The translations under genes were made by a program, and so were the position numbers. A stretch of DNA of 64,000 nucleotides from UBA6168 sp964508135. Lineage in GTDB: Bacteria > Bacteroidota > Bacteroidia > Chitinophagales > Saprospiraceae. The notes beneath the pieces are model-generated. The model was not told the origin of the DNA and searched no databases. It worked only from the letters and a program-made list of their open reading frames with translations. This document shows, in pieces, positions 8,661-17,623 of this stretch (position 1 is its first letter; each line of letters opens with the position of its first letter). The stretch is from contig CAZDSU010000007.1 of NCBI GenBank assembly GCA_964508135.1, positions 1 to 64,000 on the forward strand, read 5' to 3'.

Positions 8661-10874
8661 TTAATCCTTTTCTTGATTTGGAAAATATTTTTCCATCAGG
8701 CTCTTGAAAGCCGCCATTTTGCGAACGGGTTCAAGTTCAGCGTCATCCATGATTTTTTGGTAGTCCCTCATTCCTTTTTCCAAGGCTTTTTCAAGGCGTT
8801 CAAAGGATTCCTGTTGCCGATTGTCCAATGCGGCAAGCAAAGCAAGTTTGTACCAGATATTTGAATCGGCAACATTGTATTTCACTACCTCAAGATATTG
8901 AGTTTCGGCTTCCGTCAGGCGGTCTTGCTCCAGGTACAGTATTGCCAATCCTCTGTGGGGCTGAATGTTCGTCGAGTTGAGACTGATGGCACGAAGGTAC
9001 ATTTGTTCTCCTTCCACCGGCCGGTTCGTCATTGCGTACATCCGGCCCAGGGCTAGGCAAGCAACGAACAAGGTAGAATCAAGGCGCAATGCTTGGTGAA
9101 ATGCTTTTTCTGCCAGCTGGTTTTGTCCGTCTTGTTGATAGGCAACGCCGAGGTTCGTCCAAGCCACTGGGTTTTCGGGATCAACCCAGAGTGCATGTTT
9201 GAAAGCCTCGATTGCCTGCGTGTATTGTTTTTGGTAATTGTGCCAGGATCCCCAACCCATCCAAACATACACGTTGCCCGAATCCAGCGACATGGCTTTG
9301 TCCAATAGCGTTTTTGCTTCGTCGAAGCGCTTGGAATCCTTAGAAAAATAATAGGCGAGGTAAGTGTAGGGGAGTACCCATGTTTCTGCAAGGCGAACCG
9401 CTTCCATTGCATGAAAATAGGCAGAATCTGCTTGGTTCAACTGGCTGGCAAAACATAGGCTCATGTAAAAATGCGCTAAGGGCGATTCAGGCCCGTAGTG
9501 CAATGATTGGCGGAAATTTTCCATCACGGCTTCCCAGACTTCGGGCTCTTTGGAGGAGTGCCGTAACACAAACTGGTACATACCTTCGAACAACAGTTGC
9601 CGGGCTTTTAACGTGGCGTACATGTAGTGCTGCTCGCCCAGCAATTCGGCGCTGCGAGCGAGCAGCGACGGCGTCCGCTGATAAAGCAAAACCTGCTCCT
9701 GAACCGACCGTGTCAGCGCTTGCACGTTCACCTCCAAAATCGCATTCACCGCCTGCTGCGCCTCGTCCTGCAAAGCCGCCGCATAGTTCCGCCGGATGGA
9801 AGCGTGCAGCGCTACAAGCATTGGCTCCTTCATCAATTGTCCGAAATATGCCTCGGCGCAGTCGTTGGATGGCTCCAGGAAACGCTTCTCCAAAAGGGCT
9901 TTTTGGAATGACAAATAATGCGCCCGTGTACCTTCGTCCAAATCTTCCAACACCAGTTCCTCCAAGCCATGCGTTTCGGTTTTCGAAAGCACGGGGCCTT
10001 GTGGCTGCTGGTTCTTCTGAATGTCCGCCAGCACCGACGGAACGACCTGTGCAATCTCTTCCGAACGGTCGCCGACAATGAGCGGCAACTGCTTGATGGG
10101 GGCAACTTCAGCGCTCACGTGGTCTTCCAGGTACCTGCCTATTTCGAATAAGTTAACCCCTCCGTCCTGGTCGGCATCGGCCATGCCGTACATCCCGTTC
10201 AGCAAGTGGTAGCTGAAAGCGCCCCTGCCACCGCCCCACTGCTCACCCTCGACGCTGAACTCATTTGGCTGGCAGGAAAGGATTTTGATTTCGTTGGCAT
10301 ATTGCTTGGCGAGGTTGGTAGCCGTGGCCTGCGGTCCACCGATGGCGCTGCCCGATAATTTACCGGAGTGGCAGGCATCGGCGAGGACGATGACCCTCGC
10401 TTTATTTTGAATGGACAGGGTGGAAATGATATCCTGAATGTCCCTTAGATTAAACGCCCCACCTGCCATGTACACCCTCGACGGCGTATCCCAACAAAGC
10501 AGGTAACCTGGCTGTATCAGTGTCTTTTTTTCCACATCGCCGTGGCCAGAGAAGTAGATGATGACCTTGTCGTCCTCCTTCGTTTCATCAATCAACCAGT
10601 CAAGGGCAAGGACAAACTGCGCCGCAGTCGCCTGTTGGTTGGTGAGCAGTTTCAAGTGGTCGCCGTCGAGCGAGCCGCCAGCGGGCGAGCGCAGGTAGTT
10701 GGCGAATGCCTCGGCATCCTTGTCGGCGAAGCGTAGGTCGGGGATGGCGTCGTCTTGATAATCGGAGATGCCGATGACAACGGCACGGGTGGTGGTGCCG
10801 CCGTCAAGACTAATGACCTGAGCGGGTAGGGTGAGGGTGGCGAAAAGGCAAACAGTCAAAAATAGCATTTTCAT
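8661..10874 (-). CDS. Secreted caspase-EF-loop-TPR protein (paralog B)
   Basis: 737 residues with a signal peptide (MKMLFLTVCLFATLTLPAQ). The caspase domain is residues ~28-255, with His 111 (YFSGHGDVE), Cys 168 (LADACHSG) and the shared SCQPNEFSVEGEQWGGGRG block. Residues 233-244 (DADQDGGVNLFE) are a textbook EF-hand loop, with Asp at 1, 3 and 5, Gly at 6 and Glu at 12. The family linker (ALQDEAQQAVN, then LLGEQHYMYATLKARQLLFEG) precedes about seven TPRs, several close to consensus (NPVAWTNLGVAYQQDGQNQL). The terminal motif is RKMAAFKSLMEKYFP. It starts 28 bp after the stop of paralog C and is probably co-transcribed with it. Confidence 0.92.
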   Translation of the reverse strand: MKMLFLTVCLFATLTLPAQVISLDGGTTTRAVVIGISDYQDDAIPDLRFADKDAEAFANYLRSPAGGSLDGDHLKLLTNQQATAAQFVLALDWLIDETKEDDKVIIYFSGHGDVEKKTLIQPGYLLCWDTPSRVYMAGGAFNLRDIQDIISTLSIQNKARVIVLADACHSGKLSGSAIGGPQATATNLAKQYANEIKILSCQPNEFSVEGEQWGGGRGAFSYHLLNGMYGMADADQDGGVNLFEIGRYLEDHVSAEVAPIKQLPLIVGDRSEEIAQVVPSVLADIQKNQQPQGPVLSKTETHGLEELVLEDLDEGTRAHYLSFQKALLEKRFLEPSNDCAEAYFGQLMKEPMLVALHASIRRNYAAALQDEAQQAVNAILEVNVQALTRSVQEQVLLYQRTPSLLARSAELLGEQHYMYATLKARQLLFEGMYQFVLRHSSKEPEVWEAVMENFRQSLHYGPESPLAHFYMSLCFASQLNQADSAYFHAMEAVRLAETWVLPYTYLAYYFSKDSKRFDEAKTLLDKAMSLDSGNVYVWMGWGSWHNYQKQYTQAIEAFKHALWVDPENPVAWTNLGVAYQQDGQNQLAEKAFHQALRLDSTLFVACLALGRMYAMTNRPVEGEQMYLRAISLNSTNIQPHRGLAILYLEQDRLTEAETQYLEVVKYNVADSNIWYKLALLAALDNRQQESFERLEKALEKGMRDYQKIMDDAELEPVRKMAAFKSLMEKYFPNQEKD

Positions 10875-10902
10875 ATCTCCCTGATTTTGCAGTCAAAAAT
10901 AT

Positions 10903-13566
10903 TCATTCCTTCGAATAATCCTTGTACGGCGGCATCCAGCGCTGCTCCCAGGCTTGGAAGGCGGGGAGGTGGCGGAGGGGGTCGAGGTAAAAATCTTTGG
11001 TAGTACCGTAAAACCAACCAGCAGGGTTGGGTTCCCAACCAGCTTTTTCTGCCAATTCCAATTGCTGAATGGCATCTACCAAGCGACCGATTTGGGCGAA
11101 TGTACATGCCAACCAAAAATGCCGCCAGCCATCAATCTCAGGAGCGGACAGGGCATTGGCAATGGCTTTCTCCATTTCAGGTACCCTTCCGAGCCGTTGA
11201 AGTGAGACTATCTGGTACAAATATGCCGGCCCACCTAAGATATTTGGCCCATGGTCATCTTTGATAAATAGCGGTTTAGCTTGGCTTGCAATATCTTCGA
11301 AATATGGCCAAGCCTCATTTGCCTTGCCACATTGAACCAAAAGGTCTCCCAACTCAAGCTGATACCACAGGTCGGTTGCTGGATATGATTTCATAATGGT
11401 TTGGGCTTTGTCCAAATTCCCAATGAGGCGATGAAAATGGGCAAAGGAATAAGTGCAGGTTGTTGCATAATCATGAACTTCGCCACGCTTTTCAAATCCT
11501 TTTTGATAATAACCTTCAGCCCGTATAGGGTCTTTGAGGTAATAGAAAATGACATCTCCCATTGCTGAATGTGTACTTGCATGCGTCTCGGTACAATAAG
11601 TTTCAAAGGTCTGAATGCATTCCTCAAACTTGCATTGGTCAACTAATGTCATTAACAAATTACCGAAGGGGTTTTGGTACTTGCCTTTTGTAATTCTTAT
11701 TGCTTCTTTTAGAACCATTTCAGCCTCCCTGTATCGCCTCAACCTCCAAAATACATTACCCATTGAATTGAGTTCATAAGCTGGTAAGGAAGTGGGGTCA
11801 TCCTGATATTTTTCCTTTACTTTTCTAATATAGGTTTCTCTTGCGAACTGTGCATTTTCAGCTTTTCCCAATCCTTCATACATCCATGCAATATGGCGAT
11901 ATGGCGATAGAAAACTTGAATCCAATTGGATGGCTTTCTGGAAATGATATAGAGATTTAGACATCGCATCAAAATTGAAATTAACAGAATAAATAGTGCC
12001 TGCTAGCTCTAAATGACCTAATGCCCAGTTTGGGGCTAATTCTACAGCCTTTGAAAGATAGCGCTGAATAGTGGAGTCAACTGATAAAAATTCAAAGAAG
12101 CCTTCGTACAGATAGGCAGCTGTTGAGTCATGCGATAAACCTGTATTTAGAAACTGTTTTTTCAAGCTGAAAATAGAATCCAAAGACAAATTTGGGTAGT
12201 TTGCTTTTCGGGTCTGTTTTGCCAAAAAGAAATACTCCTTGGCTTTCAGGTTTTTATAAACATAATGCCTCTCCCCCAGCAATTCCGCTGCCCGCTGCAT
12301 TTGGGCAGGAATATGATCGTATTTAATCGGATTTGCCCAGATATTGTCCACCGTCTCTGGGTCTGTTTTCAAAAACCTGTTTATCACCTGCTGCCCCTCA
12401 TCCATCAGCGCCGCCGCAAAGTTCCTTGTCATCAGCCCATGCAGGTCGGCGATGGAGGGTTCTTGAATCAGCAGTTTGTAATAATCATCAGCGGATTTGC
12501 CTACTATGGAGTCAGCGGCCATCAAATTGCCCGCTTCCAGTGCAGCGGTAAAGGTGTGGTACATCTCCAGGATGCCCGTGTCCGCTTTTGCCAGCGCCAA
12601 GTTCTCCAAGCCACGGGAGTCTATCTTTTTGAACGCCACCGCCTTGCCGTTTTTCTGTTGCCGCCATTGCGCCAGCACCTCGGCATTTACGCTGGCGATT
12701 TGTGCGGATTTGCTGCCCACCGTGAACGGGATTTGCGAGTGCGGGGCGGCCTCGGTCGTCACCTTGTCTTCGAGGTAGCGACCCAGTTCCAGCAGGTTCA
12801 CCGTGCCGTCAGCGTTGCTGTCGGCCATGCCGTAGAGGGCGTCCACGAGGTGATAGCTAAAACAGCCACGGCCGCCGCCCCACTGCTCGCCTTCCAGCGA
12901 AAACTCCTCCGGCTGGCAGGAGAGTATCTTGATTTCGTTGGCAAACTGCTGCGCCAATGCCGCCGAGGTCGCCTTCGAGCCGCCGAACTCGCTGCCCGCC
13001 AGCTTGCCCGCCCGGCAGGCATCGGTGATGACAACGGCCTGCACCCCTGCATCGGCAAGCGTGGTGACGATGTCCTGCAAATATTGCAGGGAGAAAGCGC
13101 CCGCAGCGTACACCGCAGGCGGCGAGTCGTAGGTGAGCAGGAAGCCCCGCTGGAACTTTGTCACCCGCTCCACGTCGCCATGCCCACTGAAATAGATAAT
13201 GGCCTCGTCGCCCGGCTTACTGGCAACGATGAGGCCGTCGAGGGCGGCAATCATCTTGCCAGTGGTGGCGTCTTTGTTGGTCAACACCTTGATTTGGTTG
13301 TCGGGGAGGCTGCCACCCGCAGGGGAGCGCAGCCACTGGGCAAATGCTTCGGCATCCCGGTCGGCGAAGCGCAGGTCGGGGATTTGCTCGTCCTGGTAGT
13401 CGGAGATGCCGACGACGACGGCTCGAGTGACAGCGGGTGATCCGGTGAGCGAGAGAGCGGGTGAGAGGGGCGTAGCGCCTTTACCTGCCACGGTGGGCAA
13501 GTCGGTTTGGGCGAGAATGGGAAATGCTGCTAAAAGGAAAAGGAAGTGGATAAGCATCGTTTTCAT
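10903..13566 (-). CDS. Secreted caspase-EF-loop-TPR protein (paralog C)
   Basis: 887 residues with a signal peptide (MKTMLIHFLFLLAAFPILAQ). A ~28-residue linker leads into the caspase domain. His 129 is in YFSGHGDVE and Cys 184 in ITDACRAG, where the usual Ser two residues after Cys is Ala. The EF-hand-type loop is residues 249-260 (DSNADGTVNLLE). The family linker has ALMDEGQQVIN and LLGERHYVYKNLKAKEYFF. A long TPR array follows, and the C-terminus diverges from the other paralogs (PLRHLPAFQAWEQRW). It is the first gene of the unit C, B, lipoprotein. A promoter and the preceding gene's terminator lie directly upstream. Confidence 0.92.
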   Translation of the reverse strand: MKTMLIHFLFLLAAFPILAQTDLPTVAGKGATPLSPALSLTGSPAVTRAVVVGISDYQDEQIPDLRFADRDAEAFAQWLRSPAGGSLPDNQIKVLTNKDATTGKMIAALDGLIVASKPGDEAIIYFSGHGDVERVTKFQRGFLLTYDSPPAVYAAGAFSLQYLQDIVTTLADAGVQAVVITDACRAGKLAGSEFGGSKATSAALAQQFANEIKILSCQPEEFSLEGEQWGGGRGCFSYHLVDALYGMADSNADGTVNLLELGRYLEDKVTTEAAPHSQIPFTVGSKSAQIASVNAEVLAQWRQQKNGKAVAFKKIDSRGLENLALAKADTGILEMYHTFTAALEAGNLMAADSIVGKSADDYYKLLIQEPSIADLHGLMTRNFAAALMDEGQQVINRFLKTDPETVDNIWANPIKYDHIPAQMQRAAELLGERHYVYKNLKAKEYFFLAKQTRKANYPNLSLDSIFSLKKQFLNTGLSHDSTAAYLYEGFFEFLSVDSTIQRYLSKAVELAPNWALGHLELAGTIYSVNFNFDAMSKSLYHFQKAIQLDSSFLSPYRHIAWMYEGLGKAENAQFARETYIRKVKEKYQDDPTSLPAYELNSMGNVFWRLRRYREAEMVLKEAIRITKGKYQNPFGNLLMTLVDQCKFEECIQTFETYCTETHASTHSAMGDVIFYYLKDPIRAEGYYQKGFEKRGEVHDYATTCTYSFAHFHRLIGNLDKAQTIMKSYPATDLWYQLELGDLLVQCGKANEAWPYFEDIASQAKPLFIKDDHGPNILGGPAYLYQIVSLQRLGRVPEMEKAIANALSAPEIDGWRHFWLACTFAQIGRLVDAIQQLELAEKAGWEPNPAGWFYGTTKDFYLDPLRHLPAFQAWEQRWMPPYKDYSKE

Positions 13567-13583
13567 TATGGAAAATTTTGGAA

Positions 13584-13613
13584 TAAAGGTAAAAAATTGC
13601 TGGGTTTATCCAA
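13584..13613 (-). promoter_or_regulatory. Bacteroidota-type promoter for the paralog C operon
   Basis: On the minus strand TTG (13611-13613) is followed after 19 nt by TACCTTTA (13584-13591). This matches the Bacteroidota -33 TTG / -7 TAnnTTTG pattern with one mismatch in the last base. It would start transcription about 10 nt upstream of the ATG at 13566, giving a very short leader. Confidence 0.55.
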
Positions 13614-13648
13614 CAAAAAAACCTCGCCCGACCAATGCCGGGTGAGGA
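13614..13648 (-). terminator. Rho-independent terminator after the 126-residue secreted protein
   Basis: On the minus strand the stem CCTCACCCG/CGGGCGAGG (13639-13647 with 13622-13630, one G-U pair) is followed by seven T residues. It lies downstream of the gene ending at 13787 and abuts the -33 element of the next operon. Confidence 0.8.
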
Positions 13649-13786
13649 ATAAAATCGCTGCTTTTCTCTCGATATATTACTTTTGAAAGGATAGGGACGA
13701 TTGAAAAAACGAGGTTGGTTTTTTCGGATACCTTCCTTTGCTTGCATTGTTTTCATTTAGAGCGGCGATTTTATTTTTTGATAAAT

Positions 13787-14167
13787 TCAATTGTTGGAGC
13801 CGCCGCATTTTCCAAGCTTGATAGTGCGGGTTACTTGCAGGCCATCGGAAAGGCGCATGACCCGAACCTTGGCGTAGTTTCCGCAAGCGCAATCTATGTT
13901 CATTTGGTGGCCACCGTGGCTGCCGTTTATTTCCCATAAGTAGGCATATTTTTCGGGCTGTGCTATTTGCACCCTGAACCCTGTGCCTCCTGCATAACAA
14001 GGCGATACAGCGATATTGAAACTAAATCCCTGTTGCATTTTCAGAACGGATTTTTCGGCAAATGACCTGGTGTTTTTTGACTGCGCCACAGCTTCATTGG
14101 TCATGAATATGCTTGCTGTAAAAAGGCTGAACATAACGGCGAGTCGGAATTGCATGGACTTTTTCAT
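13787..14167 (-). CDS. Small secreted protein, single SPC-xW-DG domain (family member 1)
   Basis: 126 residues with a signal peptide ending AVAQ. After a short basic linker (SKNTRSFAEKS) comes one compact beta-type domain, seen again in the three genes upstream. It contains SPCYAGG, YAYLWEINGSHGGHQ, DCACG and ARV-type strand motifs (AKVRVMRLSDGLQVT). Unlike its neighbours it lacks the N-terminal Cys-rich domain. The conserved cysteines and export signal suggest a disulfide-stabilised extracytoplasmic protein. I do not recognise a named family. It is the last of four tandem paralogs and is followed by a terminator. Confidence 0.7.
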   Translation of the reverse strand: MKKSMQFRLAVMFSLFTASIFMTNEAVAQSKNTRSFAEKSVLKMQQGFSFNIAVSPCYAGGTGFRVQIAQPEKYAYLWEINGSHGGHQMNIDCACGNYAKVRVMRLSDGLQVTRTIKLGKCGGSNN

Positions 14168-14285
14168 AAGACGATTTTTTTTAAGTTCAAAAATGTTGTT
14201 TGCTTGATTTGTCCATTTATAACCAAGTCGTTAATTGGTTATCAGGGGCGGGAAATCTTTTTTGAAAATTATGGGATTACCTTAT

Positions 14286-14375
14286 AGCTTATGTCGGTTT
14301 AGCGTGAAAGCAATGGGCTTTTGGGGGCTTCGCCCCCAAACCCCTATTTGCAGAAAACCTATTAGCGCAGAGTAT
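14286..14375. mobile_element. MITE-like element, copy 3 (short, chimeric ends)
   Basis: The left end (14291-14313, ATGTCGGTTTAGCGTGAAAG...) matches the right end of copy 7 in reverse complement. The right end (TTTGCAGAAAACCTATTAGC onward) matches the ends of copies 2 and 6. The central GC-rich stem is shortened to GGGGGCTTCGCCCCC. It appears to be a recombinant or internally deleted copy. It fills most of the ~300-bp gap with the terminator that follows it. Confidence 0.6.
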
Positions 14376-14416
14376 AAAAAAAACGCCTCCGAAAGTCTTT
14401 AACCTTCGGAGGCGTT
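14376..14416 (-). terminator. Rho-independent terminator
   Basis: AACGCCTCCGAA (14382-14393) pairs perfectly with TTCGGAGGCGTT (14405-14416). On the minus strand this is followed by a run of T. It lies 50 bp after the stop of the DUF6438-like gene at 14466. Confidence 0.85.
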
Positions 14417-14465
14417 GTATTGAACTTAAATTAGTGCTTTGGTAAAATACTGAGGCTATAATTCC

Positions 14466-15509
14466 TCAATTCTTGGCATCAGGTACGCTTTGTGAAGATT
14501 GGTTGGGCTTGTCTGGTGAGGTGCGCCACCCATTCTTTTTGACAATGTCGTCAAAAATCCGCTCCAATTCTTTCAATCCGGCTGGGGCATCCAATATGTC
14601 CTCGACCTGATGCTCCTTCCCGTTCATGTTCAGGTAAATGATAGTGGATGGGGCATCCCACACCTGGTAATCCGGGTAACGGCGATCCATATTGAAGAAC
14701 TTGATTCTATCGGCGGTTCTTGCGATTAGGGCAAGTGTTTCCTTGTCCACGGTGGCATCTTTGATGCCAAGGGTGCCGACGTTCATCTTGCCATTCCATT
14801 TTACACGGCCGTCAGTAAAGAACTGTACTTCGTATATGGGACAGAGGCCAAAGCACCCTGTTTTCTTGTAAATGGCAGCAACTGTGGGCACTGGTGCCAT
14901 GCTCGCAGCGGTATTGCTGACTTCGGTGGGCGGCTTGATGTACAAGGTAATCGTCGCGTCTGCGTTCTTTTTGGTGACTTTCACACTGGCCTCTTTGGCT
15001 TGGATGCAGCTGACCTCGCTGTCGGTTCCAGCATCCTTCCCATCAACGGTCCATTTGAAGCTGTAAGCCTGCTGCGACTTTTTGTCAAAACTGGCCTGAC
15101 CATCCTGAACTACCACGGCTTCGAGCGATACTTTGCCGTTGCCGCAGGGGCTTTGGATTATTTCTACAAAAAAGGGCAATGCTTTTTGGTTTTTACCCGA
15201 AGCATCTTTTGCTTCATCTTTGGTGATGGTTGCCGCAGTGCCACAAGTTGGTTGCACGGTGACGGATTTGCAGGTCGCTTTTTTGGTCTTCTTGTCTTGG
15301 CACGGTACGCATTGGTGTACCGTTCGGCACTCTGCATCGGCTTGGGTTTGGTTGAGCTTTTTTGCCGCTGCAATGGCGTCCTCACAAACTGGGAGTTTTT
15401 GTTCGGAAGTGGCCTTCGGGGTCTTGCCCTGGTTTTTTTGGCCAAATGATTGATCTGCGACGAACATGCACAATAGGGCTATGACGCAACTAAGCACTAT
15501 TTTTTTCAT
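14466..15509 (-). CDS. Secreted protein: Cys-rich + SPC-xW-DG + DUF6438-like domains (family member 2)
   Basis: 347 residues, signal peptide ending QSFGQ. Residues ~38-95 form a Cys-rich domain (CEDAIAAAKK, ECRTVHQCVPCQDK, VTVQPTC) shared with the two genes upstream. The middle domain has SPCGNG and YSFKWTVDGKDAG. The C-terminal ~120 residues (KKTGCFGLCPIYEVQFFTDG, RVKWNGKMNVG, YPDYQVWDAP) match the pattern of the DUF6438 family. It is the only one of the four tandem paralogs with that extra domain, so it looks like a fusion. No catalytic motif is visible; a structural or binding role outside the cytoplasm is likely. Confidence 0.75.
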   Translation of the reverse strand: MKKIVLSCVIALLCMFVADQSFGQKNQGKTPKATSEQKLPVCEDAIAAAKKLNQTQADAECRTVHQCVPCQDKKTKKATCKSVTVQPTCGTAATITKDEAKDASGKNQKALPFFVEIIQSPCGNGKVSLEAVVVQDGQASFDKKSQQAYSFKWTVDGKDAGTDSEVSCIQAKEASVKVTKKNADATITLYIKPPTEVSNTAASMAPVPTVAAIYKKTGCFGLCPIYEVQFFTDGRVKWNGKMNVGTLGIKDATVDKETLALIARTADRIKFFNMDRRYPDYQVWDAPSTIIYLNMNGKEHQVEDILDAPAGLKELERIFDDIVKKNGWRTSPDKPNQSSQSVPDAKN

Positions 15510-15552
15510 GACATTGTATTTTAATGGTAAATGATAATGAGTAAGTGATTCT

Positions 15553-15718
15553 TATACTTTGCATCGCCAAGTTTTGGGCATGGGGCTTGGGGCGGTGCAG
15601 CCGCCCCAAGAAACCCTTTCCTCCCCGCTGTGTCGCCGGAGGCGACACAGCGGGGAGAGAGGCGCTTTTGAGGGCGTTCCGCAAACCCCCATGCCCAAAA
15701 CTTGGCGGCGTGAGCTAT
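15553..15718. mobile_element. MITE-like palindromic element, copy 4
   Basis: Inverted ends share CGCCAAGTTTTGGGCATGGG at about 15564-15583 and, inverted, at about 15690-15709. The core is a perfect 17-bp hairpin, CTCCCCGCTGTGTCGCC against its complement. The outermost TATACTTTGC resembles the end of copy 2, but the inner arm is different, so this is a diverged subfamily. It is about 166 bp. Confidence 0.65.
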
Positions 15719-15721
15719 ATG

Positions 15722-15794
15722 AAAGCTTGCGCCACGAATTATATGGTTAAATGCTTTTGGTAAATAGTCATACAATTCGTGGCTATCAAGCTTT
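15722..15794. repeat. Large inverted repeat downstream of the 213-residue secreted protein
   Basis: Left arm AAAGCTT-gc-GCCACGAATT (15722-15740) is complementary to AATTCGTGGC-tatc-AAGCTTT (15774-15794) around a 33-nt loop. It abuts MITE-like copy 4 and lies just beyond the stop at 15829. It may act as a transcription terminator or be another small palindromic element. Confidence 0.55.
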
Positions 15795-15828
15795 ATTAAT
15801 AATCATACGCAATGGCGCAGTGAACCAA

Positions 15829-16470
15829 TCACTTCCCATCTGTTGCGCCTCCTGAGTCCAATATGGCTTCCAAGGTTTTGGATGCGCCCGTTGACAACTG
15901 GGTGACCTTTACAGTGGCCTTTGTACCATTAACGCAACCTTTATCTTCCTGATTCGCAGTGGAATCTGTACCTCCTGGTTCTCCGTCAATTACCCATTGG
16001 TATCTAAATTTATCGGTACCCAATTCATAACCGGCAATATAGACCTCAAGGTTGTTGCCGCCATCATAGCATGGGCTTTGCAGGATGCTCGCACTAAATG
16101 ACCTCCGTGAACTCACGCCTCCTCCACGGCTTAAGGCGGCATCCGTATCCATTCGGGTGTTTACCTTCACAGGATTGCAAGAAGCATCTGTAGGTTGTAC
16201 AACGACGGTAGCTGCTACAACTAGTTTGGTAGCCCGCTCCATGCACTCAACACATGAATATTGAGTGGTACATGTTTCATTGGCATCGCTTCTAAGGTCT
16301 GCTTCCACTTTTGGCAACACAGCGTCGCAAAATTCTACTTTGGAAGGAGTGCCAACCGTGCTACCTGACCCAGAAACTGCGCCTGATTGCGCTTGTGTGA
16401 AGTTTAGGCCAAAGCAGGTAAACAGCACAAATAGCAAGGATGACTGAACAAAAACTGATTTGATTTTCAT
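15829..16470 (-). CDS. Secreted protein: Cys-rich + SPC-xW-DG domains (family member 3)
   Basis: 213 residues, signal peptide ending FTQAQ. The N-terminal Cys-rich domain includes FCDAVLPKVEADLRSDANET, CTTQYSCVECMERA and VVQPTDASC. A linker rich in Gly, Ser and Arg (LSRGGGVSSRRSF) follows. The second domain has QSPCYDGGNNLEVYI, FRYQWVIDGEPGG and ATVKVTQLSTGASKT. The same layout is found in the next gene upstream (16530-17150), 59 bp away. Function is unknown; the cysteine pattern and export signal suggest disulfide-bonded extracytoplasmic domains. Confidence 0.75.
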   Translation of the reverse strand: MKIKSVFVQSSLLFVLFTCFGLNFTQAQSGAVSGSGSTVGTPSKVEFCDAVLPKVEADLRSDANETCTTQYSCVECMERATKLVVAATVVVQPTDASCNPVKVNTRMDTDAALSRGGGVSSRRSFSASILQSPCYDGGNNLEVYIAGYELGTDKFRYQWVIDGEPGGTDSTANQEDKGCVNGTKATVKVTQLSTGASKTLEAILDSGGATDGK

Positions 16471-16529
16471 AATGATTTAATTAAAAGGTAATGAAGATTG
16501 ATAAGGTTATAGATGAAATGCAGGTGCAT

Positions 16530-17150
16530 CTAATTTCTAGTATCTGCACATGTGGAATGCAACTTTAAGCTCAAGGTTACGGACTCTCCAGTTGCTAGGC
16601 GGGTCACACGCACCCTAGCCGATTTTCCGCAGATACATGATAGCTTGGGTTGGTGGCCTCCTTTCTTGCCGTCCACTTCCCACAGGTAGCTGAACTCACG
16701 GCTGGATGAGCCATACCCGATGATGTAGACTTCCAGGTTGGTGCCGCCAGCATAGCATGGGCTTTGCAAGATTTTAGCTCGAAAACTGGCCGGTTTCTGT
16801 TTCTGGGCACCCCTGCTTACGGCGTCCTCATCTGTGGCAATGTCGGTAGCACCCTTGCATCCTTCCTTGTCGGGTTGTACGACGAGGGTAGCTGCAAGTG
16901 CAATCTTGGAAGCCTTGTCCATGCACTCGACACAGGCAGACTGTGTGGTGCAGGTAGCATTGGCGTCGGCCTTCAGTTCTCGCTCAACTTTGGGTAGCAA
17001 AAGTTCACAGTAATCGAGTTGGGGCGTTTTGTCATCGGCCCTCCCTGACCCAGAGAGTGCCCCGGATTGTGCCTGAATTTCGTTCAAGCTACAACATGTA
17101 AGCAGCGCAACCAGCACTGCGGTGGAACCAAAAAATGCTTTCATTTTCAT
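16530..17150 (-). CDS. Secreted protein: Cys-rich + SPC-xW-DG domains (family member 4)
   Basis: 206 residues with a signal peptide (MKMKAFFGSTAVLVALLTCC). The Cys-rich domain (YCELLLPKVERELKADANAT, CTTQSACVECMDKA, VVQPDKEGC), a linker with basic residues (AVSRGAQKQK) and the second domain (QSPCYAGGTNLEVYI, FSYLWEVDGKKGGHQ, CICGKSARVRVTRL) follow in the same order as in the neighbour. It is nearest to the 126-residue member in the second domain, sharing GGHQ and a CxCG motif. Probably the first gene of a four-gene group of tandem duplicates. Confidence 0.75.
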   Translation of the reverse strand: MKMKAFFGSTAVLVALLTCCSLNEIQAQSGALSGSGRADDKTPQLDYCELLLPKVERELKADANATCTTQSACVECMDKASKIALAATLVVQPDKEGCKGATDIATDEDAVSRGAQKQKPASFRAKILQSPCYAGGTNLEVYIIGYGSSSREFSYLWEVDGKKGGHQPKLSCICGKSARVRVTRLATGESVTLSLKLHSTCADTRN

Positions 17151-17623
17151 AATGGATAATTTTAAAGATGATGAAATTGGTTGATGAAATAATACAGATG
17201 CCTAATCTAGAACGATTGGGAATCTGCAGTGAGTGTCAATTTTTGAGTTCCTTGTTTGGATATGCTGCCAATGTACGTTGATTATTGTAATTGATACCGC
17301 TTCAATGAATGAGTTATCAGATTTTTTTCATTTTTTTTGTCAGGTTTTAAAGCCAGCTGAAGAGCTGATTTTTGTCATACTGTTTGCTGGAATAAAAGTC
17401 CCGGCAGGTGCTTTTCCCACCGGGGCTTGAGCAAATGATTCGGGTGTTTTGATAGTATGCTTCTAGTGGCCAATATGCCGTTGCTATTGGGGGTTATCGG
17501 GGTGCTTTCGGTGGTTTTGAAACTGTTCAAGCATTGATACAAATAGCGGTATGTGGTTATCAGTATAACCGAAAAAAAATGAGTCTGTATTTATTGCCAT
17601 TAATCAGAAAACCTTGACTGGCA
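17151..17623. other. Intergenic stretch with one terminator; no gene seen
   Basis: A 473-bp AT-rich gap between a secreted-protein gene and the TPR-CHAT gene. Apart from the terminator at 17396-17428 I see no coding frame, RNA or repeat that I can support. Confidence 0.5.
17396..17428 (-). terminator. Probable terminator of the TPR-CHAT gene
   Basis: On the minus strand AAGCCCCGGTGGG can pair with the CACCTGCCGGGACTT segment (imperfect stem), followed by TTTTATT. It is about 200 bp past the stop at 17624. Confidence 0.5.
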
